Shown here piece after piece: positions 36,278 to 45,253 of a stretch of DNA of 64,000 nt. Below the pieces are notes generated by a model. That model was not told where the DNA came from, did no database searches, and saw only the letters and a list, made by a program, of their open reading frames with translations. This DNA is from PCC-9228 sp964477525 (GTDB taxonomy: Bacteria; Cyanobacteriota; Cyanobacteriia; Cyanobacteriales; PCC-9228): assembly GCA_964477525.1 (NCBI GenBank), contig CAYZHY010000003.1, positions 31,997-95,996 of the forward strand, in the 5' to 3' direction. A program made the position numbers and the translations under genes. The stretch's first letter is position 1; each line of letters begins with the position of its first letter.

Positions 36278-38025
36278 TTAGGAACAATTCAATCCAGCTT
36301 CCGAGGGCGTATCGTATTCCAAAGGCAAAAACACCAAACCGTATTGCAAACCCCGGCAACGTTCAATTCTCACCATTTCCCCAGGTAGATTTTCCCGATT
36401 GTGATTGGTGGGGGTAAAAGCAACAACCCCCGTTGCCCCTTGAATTTCAAAGTTGGAGTCTGACAGTGCTTGTTGGAAATTTTGACGTAGCTGTTGGGTA
36501 TCGTTGGTCGAACCAGAAAGCGACCTCAACCCCGCAATCGTGGCAAGGGTGGCATCGTAAGCCGTAGCAGTGCGCCAGCTGAGAAATCTAGTGCCCCACA
36601 AGTCGTTGGCACCATTGCAAAACTCTTGCCCCCCGATCGTTTCGCAACCGGTGGTATAGTGCCAAGGCGCATAAGTGGTAAAGGTTTCCAAAGTTCGATC
36701 GGAAACGTTTTGCAATCTTTCTAACGTCTCGGGATTGTATAAAGAACTGGAACCAGCAATCCACAATTGCCCTTGATTGGCTTCTACAACATCAATGGCA
36801 TTGCGCAGGGAAGCTGCCGAAGTACCGCCGTCGGGTGCCAAAACGATGCCCTCGCTGCCTTGTTGTTGTGCCTGAGAAATAGCTTGTTGCGGGTCAAAAC
36901 CAGGCTGGGAAAGGTTGTTTGCGGAAATTTGCATCACCGTTCCTCCGTATTGGGGGAACAGGGTTTGAAAATTCTGTTGGAACGATTGACTGTAATCGCT
37001 GTTGAAACTATACAAAATGGCTGCCCGTCGGGCATTGTTCACCAACTGTTCGCTGAAAAACTCGACGTTGGCTTGGTTGTGGCCCACCGTGCGGAAGAAA
37101 ACGCAGGAATCTCCTTGGTTAGCACAAAATTCCGACAAGTTATCGGAAGTGCTGCTTGCGGAAATAACGGGCACCTTGTTGTCTTGATACACCGAAAGCG
37201 CTGCTTGGGTGGTTTCGCTGGTATAGTGACCGATAACCGCTACCACATCCTGACGTGCTGCCAAACGTTGGGCAACATTTTCGGCTTCGCTGAGACTGTT
37301 GGCATCGTCAGCGATAACAACTTGCAATCCCTTACCGTTGATTTGGGAATTCGATTCGTTGATCTCATGCTGTGCTTGGGCAACTCCGCGCAAAATGGCG
37401 GCGGCTTTGTTGCGATCGCCGGGAACTCTGGCTGGCACCACTACGGCAATGGTATAAGAATCGGCATTGGGATTGGCTAGCAGCTTGGCATTGTTGTAGT
37501 AAATCCGCGCCTCTGGATTGTTGGCATTTTCTTGTAGGGCTTGGGCAAAGAAATCTCTGGCGGTTTCGTAATTTCCCTGGTCAAACGCCTCAATCGCCTG
37601 ACGTTCCTCGCGAGAAAGATCTCTTTGGTTTTTTAACAGAAGCGTTTCGCCGGTGGTGACTTTCGCTTCCAACTGCGAGGAAGGTTGCCCCCCGGTATTC
37701 CCGGATCGGCCGGATGGGGTATTGGAGGAAGTGGGCGTGGTTTGGTTGCCCAAANNNNNNNNNNNNNNNNNNNNNNNNNNNNNNNNNNNNNNNNNNNNNN
37801 NNNNNNNNNNNNNNNNNNNNNNNNNNNNNNNNNNNNNNNNNNNNNNNNNNNNNNCCCGGATCGGCCGGATGGGGTATTGGAGGAAGTGGGCGTGGTTTGG
37901 TTGCCCAAAAGTGCGCCAAAACCGCCAAAACGGCTTTGAACGATCCAATACGCTCCTGCCAAAATGACAACTGTTATTAGTAAAGAACCAATTAATACTT
38001 TTGTTTCTTTATTACTTTGGGACAT
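36278..38025 (-). CDS. ABC-type amino-acid/amide substrate-binding protein, split by an assembly gap
   Basis: A type I periplasmic-binding protein of the LivJ/branched-chain amino acid family. An N-terminal membrane anchor (about residues 10-30) is followed by a Ser/Thr/Pro-rich linker and a TPR-like helix pair (EAFDQGNYETARDFFAQAL). The ligand-binding domain begins at YTIAVVVPARVPGD and contains VIGHYTSETTQAALSVYQ. The 100-N gap lies in the linker and is flanked by identical 55-bp ends. Merging them removes 155 bp and gives one open frame of 530 codons, so the gene is intact. No permease or ATPase gene is adjacent. Confidence 0.88.
37700..37909. other. Assembly gap with duplicated 55-bp flanks
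   Basis: The 55 bases before the N run (37700-37754) are repeated exactly after it (37855-37909), with 100 Ns between. The flank encodes LGNQTTPTSSNTPSGRSG on both sides. This is the mark of two contig ends overlapping by an assembler k-mer and joined with a default gap; it is not a biological repeat. Confidence 0.92.
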
Positions 38026-38073
38026 AAAAATACGATCGTGCGCGACTTCAAGTTACGTTCAGAGTATCACGAG

Positions 38074-41000
38074 TTACGATGCTGCCCGCGATTCTGCTAG
38101 CCCTCCTTGCATTTTGCCCAACCAATCAATCAGATTTTCTAACTGGTCTTTGGGAGGCAATACTCCCAACCCCCGCACCACGATTTTGTTTGGTGTATAG
38201 ACAAAACGGGATTGTAAGTTTTGCGGTAAGTTTTCTTGCAGCTTTTTCCAAGCTGGTTCTTCCATGGGGGTATCCAGCACTAAGTTTTGCTTGCCTTCTG
38301 GGCGAATGCGAGAAATTCCCAATTTCTTAGCCAGCAGTTTTAGTTCCATGATACGCAATAATTGTTGGGTGGCGGTGGGAATTTCCCCATAGCGATCGCG
38401 CCAGGAACGCGCCACTTGTTCCAACTCTTCCGATGTCGTCGCCGCTGCTGCTTCCCGATAGGCGCTCATTTTGGATTCGGTATCCCGAATGTAATCGGCG
38501 GGAATAAATGCTGTCAGCTTCAAATCGATTTGGGTATCGTCTACCTGGGGGATTTCCTGCCCTTGAATTTCCTGGATGCTCTCTTGCAACATTTCTACAT
38601 ACAAGTCGAAGCCAATGGCTTCCATGTGACCGGATTGTTCTGCCCCCAACAAGTTGCCGACGCCGCGAATTTCCATATCTCGCATTGCCAACTGGTATCC
38701 CGACCCCAGTTGGGTAAACTCCTGAATCGCCTTCAAACGCGCCTTGGCTTTATCCGATAGTTGCTTTTTGGGATTCCAAAATAGCCACGCATGCGCCTGC
38801 ACGCCAGAACGACCTACCCGACCGCGCAGTTGGTATAGTTGAGACAAACCAAAGCGATGGGCTTCTTCGATGGAAATGGTGTTGACCCGGGGAATATCCA
38901 ATCCCGATTCGATAATGGTTGTGCAAACCAAAATATCTGCTTCCCCGGCGCTAAATGCTAGCATGGTGGCTTCCAGTTCTGCTGGATCCATTTGACCGTG
39001 GGCGATCGCAATGCGCGCGTTGGGCACCATTTCCCGCACCCGCGCCGAAGCTTCTTCAATCCCTTCTACCCGGGGAACTACGTAGAAAATCTGACCACCC
39101 CGGTCTAACTCCTGTCGCAGCGCCGTGCGCACCACTTCCGACTCGTAGGGTGCCAAATGGGTTTTGATGGGGCGACGGGATGGCGGTGGCGTGGAAATAA
39201 CGCTCATTTCCCGAATTCCCGAAAGCGCCATATACAGGGTTCGGGGAATGGGCGTCGCCGTAAGCGTCAGCACGTCGACTTGCGTTTTCATGGATTTGAT
39301 TTTTTCTTTTTGATTCACCCCAAACCGCTGTTCTTCGTCGACTACTAACAAACCCAAATCGTTGAATTTTACGCTTTTGTTTAAAAGCTGGTGGGTACCT
39401 ATAACCACATCCAACTCTCCCGTTGCCAAACGATTGAGGAGATTTTTCCTTTCTTGGGTCGTGCGGAAACGGTTCAGCAATCCCACTTCAATGGGATAGG
39501 GGGCAAAGCGTTCTTTGATGGTGTGGTAGTGCTGTTGGGTCAAAATGGTGGTGGGGGCGAGGAATGCCACTTGTTTGCCGGCGGTAATGGCTTTAAAAAT
39601 GGCACGGATGGCAACTTCGGTTTTGCCAAAACCCACATCTCCGCAAACCAAGCGATCCATGGGGCGATCGCTTTCCAGATCTCGTTTGACATCCTGAATG
39701 GCTTTTAGTTGGTCGGGGGTTTCTTGGTAAGGAAACGAATCTTCTAACTCTTGTTGCCAGGGCATGTCTTCGGGATAGGCTATCCCCGTTTGCTGGGAAC
39801 GTTGGGCGTAGAGTTTCAACAAATCCAGCGCCAGCTTTTTGACAGTTTTGCGGACTTTGTTTTTGGTTTTTTGCCAGGCTTTTCCGGATAATTTATTTAA
39901 CTGCGGCGGCTTCTCGTTAACGGAACGGTAGCGGGATAAACTGCCCAACTGGTCGGCGGGAATCCGCAGCAACCCGTCTTCGTATTTCACTACCAGATAT
40001 TCCCGATTTTCCAACGATTCTAACTTGAGGAATTTGCCAATGCCGTGGTGGCGGTGAACTACGTAATCTCCCGGTCGTAGCTGGTTGGGGTCGATTTGTT
40101 TGGAGGCGGCGCGGCGACGCTTGCGGATATATGTGGGGGTGGCGAGGGTATGCTGCCCGAAAAATTCCCGGTCGGTGACTAGCATTAACCGATAGGTGGG
40201 CAGGATGAACCCTTCCATTTCTGCCAAACCGCTGTACTTCAGGGCAACGGGCGTATGCTGCACTTGCAGGTGTTCTACTGCTCGATGGTCGTTGGGATTG
40301 GGTACAAATTGGGCGGGGCAATCGTGTTCTTGCAGCAGGGCTACCGAACGGGAGGGTTGGGCGGAAATGACGAAAATTTGATGGTTTTTGCGTTCTTGGC
40401 TGAGGGTATCGGCGAGTTTGGCGAATTGGTGGGGGAGGGTGGGTACGGAACGGGATGCTAGATTGGTTTCGGGGATGCCGTCGCTGGGGATGGAAGCGAT
40501 CGCTAATTCTGATAGATAGATTCGCTGGAATGGTGCGGCTGTTTCTAATGCTTCCTGGAAGGTTTGGTGGCGGCGGCTATTGGGGATCGACTTGTGCTGA
40601 GCTACGTCGAAGCATTCGTCGGAACCAGCGCCCTGGTGGCACAGTTGCTGGTAGTGTTGGTCGGCGTGGTCGTACCACTGTTGGTTGTGTGCTTGGCATT
40701 GGTCGGGTTCGTCAATGGCAACCAGGGTATTTTTTGGAAAATAATCCACCAGGGAACTGGTAAATTCTTCGGAGACTACTGATGCCAGATATTGAAAGTC
40801 GGTCGGTGTTAGCACTAAGTCGCTGATGGGTTGGGCTTCGGAAAACGCTTCGGCAGAGCTCAGCGTAAAGGTGCGTTGGCTAACTGGGTCGAACTCGCGG
40901 ATTTTTTCCAGTTCGTCGCCCAACCAATCCAAACGCACGGGAACTTCTGCGGCTACGGGAAAAATATCGACAATATCGCCGCGACGACTCCACTGACCTT

Positions 41001-41532
41001 CGGTTTCTACTTGGGTGACGCGTTCGTATCCCAGTTGCGCCAGTTGTTGGTCGAGGGTTTTGCTGTCGCAACTGGTGCCGACTTGCAGGTGCAAGCAGCT
41101 ACGGGCAAAGCTTTCTGGGGTCGGTAAGTGCGGCTGTAACGCTCTTTCGGTGGTAATGACGGCGATGGGGGGTTGCTGGGGCGTTTGCTTTTGATTGGCT
41201 AAATCCACCAATACCTGCATTTGCCCCCAGGTGAGTTCGGTATCCCGATGGCGTTCCTCGTAGGGGGAAGCTTCGGAGGTAGGGTAGAAATGAACGGTCT
41301 GCCACCCCATGGCTTCTAGCTGTGCCGACCAACGCCCTGCTTCTTCTAGGGTAGCTGCGATCGCTAGGAGGTGCTGTTCGGTGGCACCGCAAAAGGCAGA
41401 CGATACCAATCCTTTGACCAAACGGGAAACCCCGCTGAGTTTGAGATTCCCATGGTTTTGGAGTTTGGCTAGCAGTTCGCTGGTAAGCTGCGATCGCTCG
41501 ATAAATCGAACAACAGGAGAAAATGCAGTCAT
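38074..41532 (-). CDS. mfd: Transcription-repair coupling factor Mfd
   Basis: An 1152-residue ATP-dependent translocase that removes RNA polymerase stalled at DNA damage and recruits UvrA. In order it has the UvrB-like N-terminal region, the RNA-polymerase-interaction domain around GDYVVHRHHGIGKF, and the RecG-like motor with Walker A GDVGFGKTEVAIRAIF, DEEQRFG, TATPIPRTL and QLRGRVGRSG. The C-terminal TRCF domain contains DTQIDLKLTAFIPADYI. The ATG giving MTAFSPVVRF is taken as the start; a frame 20 codons longer runs through a repeat. The length is normal. Confidence 0.97.
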   Translation of the reverse strand: MTAFSPVVRFIERSQLTSELLAKLQNHGNLKLSGVSRLVKGLVSSAFCGATEQHLLAIAATLEEAGRWSAQLEAMGWQTVHFYPTSEASPYEERHRDTELTWGQMQVLVDLANQKQTPQQPPIAVITTERALQPHLPTPESFARSCLHLQVGTSCDSKTLDQQLAQLGYERVTQVETEGQWSRRGDIVDIFPVAAEVPVRLDWLGDELEKIREFDPVSQRTFTLSSAEAFSEAQPISDLVLTPTDFQYLASVVSEEFTSSLVDYFPKNTLVAIDEPDQCQAHNQQWYDHADQHYQQLCHQGAGSDECFDVAQHKSIPNSRRHQTFQEALETAAPFQRIYLSELAIASIPSDGIPETNLASRSVPTLPHQFAKLADTLSQERKNHQIFVISAQPSRSVALLQEHDCPAQFVPNPNDHRAVEHLQVQHTPVALKYSGLAEMEGFILPTYRLMLVTDREFFGQHTLATPTYIRKRRRAASKQIDPNQLRPGDYVVHRHHGIGKFLKLESLENREYLVVKYEDGLLRIPADQLGSLSRYRSVNEKPPQLNKLSGKAWQKTKNKVRKTVKKLALDLLKLYAQRSQQTGIAYPEDMPWQQELEDSFPYQETPDQLKAIQDVKRDLESDRPMDRLVCGDVGFGKTEVAIRAIFKAITAGKQVAFLAPTTILTQQHYHTIKERFAPYPIEVGLLNRFRTTQERKNLLNRLATGELDVVIGTHQLLNKSVKFNDLGLLVVDEEQRFGVNQKEKIKSMKTQVDVLTLTATPIPRTLYMALSGIREMSVISTPPPSRRPIKTHLAPYESEVVRTALRQELDRGGQIFYVVPRVEGIEEASARVREMVPNARIAIAHGQMDPAELEATMLAFSAGEADILVCTTIIESGLDIPRVNTISIEEAHRFGLSQLYQLRGRVGRSGVQAHAWLFWNPKKQLSDKAKARLKAIQEFTQLGSGYQLAMRDMEIRGVGNLLGAEQSGHMEAIGFDLYVEMLQESIQEIQGQEIPQVDDTQIDLKLTAFIPADYIRDTESKMSAYREAAAATTSEELEQVARSWRDRYGEIPTATQQLLRIMELKLLAKKLGISRIRPEGKQNLVLDTPMEEPAWKKLQENLPQNLQSRFVYTPNKIVVRGLGVLPPKDQLENLIDWLGKMQGGLAESRAAS

Positions 41533-41903
41533 ATCCAGGTAGTTTGGCGAAACACTTCGGCGGGGCTCAGTGCAAGCGAACGGGCAATTCAACCAGTACC
41601 AACGCTTCGACAGGGCTCAGCGCAAGCGACGATGGCTGTTTGTTCAATTGGCTGAAAAGTCAGTGGTTGGTCTGGTTTTTTATCGGGAGAAACCAGTAAA
41701 ATCTCTGGCATCGATTCCCTTGGCTGTCTCTATCATTGTGCCACTATTGGCTTCATCTTGTTGTACCAACTCTATCTAGCGTTTTTAGAATTGGAAAAAT
41801 TAAAATAATGTAGGGCACCATGGGGCACTTCCCTAAGTTTCCCCAATATCGCGATTGCACCACCAAAATTGTTGATGCACTGAATTTGGAAACAACGCTG
41901 GCT
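41533..41903. other. Spacer upstream of mfd
   Basis: A divergent intergenic region of 371 bp with two near-identical 26-bp repeats (see the repeat entry) and promoters for mfd and the DUF6464 gene. An in-frame upstream ATG of the DUF6464 frame lies at 41820. Confidence 0.45.
41554..41629. repeat. Two direct copies of a dispersed 26-bp repeat
   Basis: Copies at 41554-41579 and 41604-41629 share CTTCGRCRGGGCTCAG followed by YGCAAGCGA and differ at about four positions. A partial relative (GCTTCGACAGGTTCAGCAA) lies near 18394-18413. Such CTTCGACAGGCTCAG-type words are dispersed in many bacterial genomes. Confidence 0.6.
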
Positions 41904-42239
41904 ATGTGGGAAATGCTTTTTATTTTAATTATAGGATTCATGCCGCCGGTGCTGTCTTTGTGGGTGACCTACAAAACGCGCGAACGGCTGTTGGAAAGGG
42001 TGAGAATGGCCCAAGATGTCAACCCTCCCTGGCATGGCAACCGCGAAGCGGCTATTTCTACCCCTGCTGCTACCTCACCGTTGCACTATCAGTCTGGCAT
42101 CGGCTATGTTATCGGTGACAGTTCTTGTGCTTTTAATGCGCGATCGCCCCATCTCCGCTGTGCGGTCAATCCCAGTGGACCTTGTACGGATTGTCGTTTT
42201 TACGAACCCATCGATGGGGAACAGAACAACCAGCAATAA
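41904..42239 (+). CDS. DUF6464-like cyanobacterial protein
   Basis: A protein of about 111 residues with one N-terminal membrane helix (MLFILIIGFMPPVLSLWV), a charged linker, and a C-terminal Cys-rich motif GDSSCAFNARSPHLRCAVNP followed by CTDCRFYEP. The four cysteines suggest a small metal site. From memory this matches the DUF6464 family; its function is unknown. The start is uncertain: an upstream in-frame ATG at 41820 would add 28 residues of unlike character. It is convergent with the hydroxylase gene. Confidence 0.7.
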   Translation: MWEMLFILIIGFMPPVLSLWVTYKTRERLLERVRMAQDVNPPWHGNREAAISTPAATSPLHYQSGIGYVIGDSSCAFNARSPHLRCAVNPSGPCTDCRFYEPIDGEQNNQQ

Positions 42240-42272
42240 AGAACATTGGCCTGGTTGCTGTGGTTTTCTCTG

Positions 42273-42998
42273 TTAGGATGGGGATTTTCCTTCGATTTCT
42301 TCAAACCATTTTTCCCAAGTTTCGTAATTTTTCTTGGCGTCTTGCACCACCGGAGAGGCAATTAATAAATTAAATGCCAGCCAGCTAACCAACGACATGG
42401 GAAAACGCAACGGTCTGGCAATATCTAAAAATAAAACGACGCGATATCCATCGGTTTGATTCCAAGCTTCGTGGTAAAATGTATCGTCAAAAATTAAACT
42501 TTTTCCTTCTTCCCAGTGGGCAATTTCGTTATTAACTTGGATGCCGCATTTTTCTTTAGGTTCTGGCACAATCACGCCCAAATGGTAGCGAATTAAATTT
42601 TTTAGTTTGCCCCGGTGTTTGGGAATATGTTTGCCAGGGGCTAAAATCGAAAAAAATGCTACTTTTAATCCCGGAATATCTTCTAAAAGTTTGGCGGTTT
42701 GCGGGCAGCGATCGCAATTTTTGGTGGCTTTCATGCCAAAGGCATAAAAAAAGTAGGTTTTCCAGCGATCGTTGTTGCTGATACTGCTTTGACGTTGGGA
42801 AATATCTTGGTAATTGGGAAGCTTATCTACATACTGGAGAACCTGTTCGGCTTCTTGGCGAATCACCTGCCAGTTGTCTTCTAATTTTTGTGCCCACCGA
42901 AATTGTTCCTTGTCAAAAAAAACGTTGTCTCCCACGCGGGATTGCTTCGCCATCAATTTTTCTAATTTCTGAAAAGCAGGATTTCGATCGATACTCAT
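42273..42998 (-). CDS. Aspartyl/asparaginyl beta-hydroxylase domain protein
   Basis: A 241-residue cupin-fold, Fe(II)/2-oxoglutarate-dependent dioxygenase-like protein. The conserved core has GKHIPKHRGKLKNLIRYHLGVIVP, SLIFDDTFYHEAWNQTD and RVVLFLDIARPL, supplying the two His ligands and the 2-oxoglutarate Arg. In this family one iron ligand is often missing. A C-terminal hydrophobic stretch (LVSWLAFNLLIASPVV) may associate with membrane. The ATG giving MSIDRNPAFQ is preferred over a frame 58 codons longer. The 111-residue gene upstream is on the same strand. Confidence 0.85.
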   Translation of the reverse strand: MSIDRNPAFQKLEKLMAKQSRVGDNVFFDKEQFRWAQKLEDNWQVIRQEAEQVLQYVDKLPNYQDISQRQSSISNNDRWKTYFFYAFGMKATKNCDRCPQTAKLLEDIPGLKVAFFSILAPGKHIPKHRGKLKNLIRYHLGVIVPEPKEKCGIQVNNEIAHWEEGKSLIFDDTFYHEAWNQTDGYRVVLFLDIARPLRFPMSLVSWLAFNLLIASPVVQDAKKNYETWEKWFEEIEGKSPS

Positions 42999-43250
42999 GG
43001 TTATTACAAAAAACGCTAGGAAATAGGGATTGAAAATGAAAATTCCTGAAAAACGGAATCCCCCGACTCGGCGTCGAAGGGCAAACATGCGGCTTCCGCA
43101 AGCCCAAACGATGGCTTTACTTGTTGTCAACCGCTTTGGCGTTTTTCCAAGGAGGCATCTTACCACAACCACCTACCACTATCGATCGTTGTCTCCCCTG
43201 ATTTTGGCATCCCTAGGTTCCCAGTTTGCTAAAACATCGATTTTCTTTTT

Positions 43251-43586
43251 CTAAAGGAGATTTTCTAGTTCGGCACGCAAAGAGGGCAAATCGCCTACTT
43301 TCGCCACCAAAAGGTTTTCCGAACCGGCATCGTTTAACCGAGCTTTCCAGAAGGAAACTTGCTCGGGATTTTGCATCCAATAGTTAATTGTGGCTTGTCG
43401 CACCAGGTTCATATCCCAGTCTTTCCCTTGAGAAATGTTATCAATTGTTCTCAGGAAAGAATCGAGGGAACATTCGTAGCTACCAATATATTCAATACCT
43501 GTTTGTTTGTTTTTTCTTAAGGACTGTTGCTCGTAAAAAAACTGCAACACGGAAGAGATGCCAATCATTTCAAAAATATATTTCAT
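43251..43586 (-). CDS. Hypothetical protein (111 aa)
   Basis: An unrecognised soluble protein with a good Shine-Dalgarno (AGGAGAAA, about 5 bp before ATG). It has a hydrophobic N-terminal helix region MKYIFEMIGISSVLQFFY and a helical C-terminus ending LPSLRAELENLL. The central part, with IDNISQGKDWDMNLVRQATINYWMQ, looks alpha-helical. It precedes the hydroxylase-like gene on the same strand with a 252-bp gap. No function can be given. Confidence 0.6.
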   Translation of the reverse strand: MKYIFEMIGISSVLQFFYEQQSLRKNKQTGIEYIGSYECSLDSFLRTIDNISQGKDWDMNLVRQATINYWMQNPEQVSFWKARLNDAGSENLLVAKVGDLPSLRAELENLL

Positions 43587-43872
43587 GGCTTTCTCCTAAG
43601 TCGTCTAAGCGATCTAAAAAAACGTCCTCTTGCTGACGATTATACCATTGTTACCCCTGAGGAGTGTATGCAAAAACACAAACAACCCCTCTATAGAATG
43701 ATGCCAAAAAACGAATCTTAGTATCTATCTACGGGGGGAACTTAAAGCTTGATTTCTATTTTTGTCGCTTTCTCGATCTCTTTCTCGATGCGATCCATCG
43801 CTCTTTTAAAAGTGGATGGAAGGGGCTGGAAGTTCTTTTCTCCCTTGTATAGAAATTTGATAAAATAGCTTC

Positions 43873-44421
43873 ATGAGAATTTACGGCAATCGCAAGTTAA
43901 AAACCGTTCCCGGACAACAAGTACGTCCCACAGGTGCTAAAGTAAGGGAAGCTGTCTTTAATATCTGGCAAGACCGGATTGTGGGATGTTTTTGGCTGGA
44001 TTTGTGTGCTGGCAACGGTTCTATGGGAGCAGAAGCCCTCTGTCGCGGTGCCCAACGGGTGGTTGGTGTTGAAAAATGGGGAAAAGCTTGCCATATTGTA
44101 CGACAAAACTGGCAACAAGTAGCGCCTGAAGGTAGCCAGTTTGAAGTAATTCGAGCGAATGTGGTATCTGCATTACCGCAGCTAGCCGGAGAGTCTTTCG
44201 ACCTCATCTATTTCGATCCGCCCTATCGGGATCGTTTATACCAACCCGTTTTCAAAGCGATCGCAGATTACCAACTATTAGCAGAAGGTGGAGAACTTGC
44301 TGTAGAAAGCGATCGCCGGCAAAATTTTGATTGGCTGCCGGAAGCTTTGGCAGTTTGCCGGCAAAAGGTGTATGGAGATACAACCGTCACATTTTTTTGT
44401 CGCGTTGATGGAGCTTTTTAG
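43873..44421 (+). CDS. rsmD: 16S rRNA m2G966 methyltransferase RsmD
   Basis: Methylates N2 of G966 in 16S rRNA. The 182-residue Rossmann methyltransferase has RPTGAKVREAVFNIW at the N-terminus, AdoMet motif DLCAGNGSMGAEAL near residue 40, and the catalytic FDPPY near 117. The length is as usual for RsmD. It converges on petG, with stop codons 48 bp apart. Confidence 0.94.
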   Translation: MRIYGNRKLKTVPGQQVRPTGAKVREAVFNIWQDRIVGCFWLDLCAGNGSMGAEALCRGAQRVVGVEKWGKACHIVRQNWQQVAPEGSQFEVIRANVVSALPQLAGESFDLIYFDPPYRDRLYQPVFKAIADYQLLAEGGELAVESDRRQNFDWLPEALAVCRQKVYGDTTVTFFCRVDGAF

Positions 44422-44469
44422 CAAAAAGGAGAGATGGCAAGGGTTGCTGCCATCCCCCCGTCAAGACAT

Positions 44470-44583
44470 TTAGCGTTCCAATGGATTGTCGCGTTGGTAG
44501 TCTTGGTAAGCTTTGTAAAATAGACCGGCTAGGGTAATTAAAGTCAAGCCCAAAACAATACCGGATAGAAGGGGTTCTACCAT
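44470..44583 (-). CDS. petG: Cytochrome b6f complex subunit PetG
   Basis: A 37-residue single-span subunit V of the cytochrome b6f complex, too short for ordinary ORF calling. It begins MVEPLLSGIVLGLTLITLAG, the PetG hallmark, and has one helix (about residues 5-24). It ends YKAYQDYQRDNPLER, more polar than the common tail. PetG is needed for b6f stability. The gene is divergent from cytM and convergent with rsmD; petM lies 33 kb away. Confidence 0.92.
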   Translation of the reverse strand: MVEPLLSGIVLGLTLITLAGLFYKAYQDYQRDNPLER

Positions 44584-44825
44584 AGAGACTCCTTAAAAAA
44601 CGATGGCTGCATGAGTTTCGATCTAGTCCGTTTGCCATTGTAACAAGGTTTGGTCGCTCTGAAGTGCCGTCTTGGCCGGAGCGAGCGCATTTCGTTCCTT
44701 CCCCCCTCTTTCCCTGCAAGAAAAGTTACCAACAAATGGATATTGCCTAGCCAGCGATGGAGATTTTAAACTAGGTTATAAATAATAAAGTTTTTTGTAG
44801 CTCCCTTTATTAATGCAAATTTGTT

Positions 44826-45206
44826 TTGAATAAACCATCGAGCCAAACCGAGACGGAAAACCGATTACCTGCAACTATCGCGATCGCTGTTATGGTGGTC
44901 GCTGCGATCGCTGTAATCGTATTCGGCATTTACCAGATTCAAACCGCCGATCCCTATATAGAGAGCGTTCTAGCCATGAAGGGTGACCCCATGCGCGGTC
45001 ATGCTATCTTTCAAATGAACTGTGCTGGCTGCCACGGTTGGCGCCAAGCCGGTCGTGTGGGACCTAGTTTGGAAGGCGTTTCCGAACGCAAATCCGACCA
45101 AGAAATTGTCCACCAAGTCATCAGCGGCGAAACCCCTCCCATGCCTCAATTTCAACCCAAACCCCAAGACATGGCCGATTTATTAAGTTATTTGAAGAAA
45201 CAATAA
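44826..45206 (+). CDS. cytM: Membrane-anchored cytochrome c, CytM type
   Basis: A 126-residue class I c-type cytochrome. An N-terminal anchor (about 17-36) is followed by a heme domain with CAGCH at residues 66-70 and likely axial Met106 in ETPPMPQFQPKPQDMADLL. The layout and the DPYIESVLAMKGDPMRGHAIF segment match cytochrome cM of cyanobacteria, which is linked to regulation of respiratory and photosynthetic electron flow under stress and dark heterotrophy. The frame starts at a TTG with no clear ribosome site. It is divergent from petG. Confidence 0.87.
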   Translation: MNKPSSQTETENRLPATIAIAVMVVAAIAVIVFGIYQIQTADPYIESVLAMKGDPMRGHAIFQMNCAGCHGWRQAGRVGPSLEGVSERKSDQEIVHQVISGETPPMPQFQPKPQDMADLLSYLKKQ

Positions 45207-45253
45207 GCAAATCGGCCACTTTATGAAATTTTCGTAACCTTTCCAACTGTTTG

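Noticed and set aside
37700..37909. Apparent direct repeat and frame break in the substrate-binding protein gene
   Set aside because: The repeat is an assembly overlap around a default 100-N gap; merging it restores the frame.
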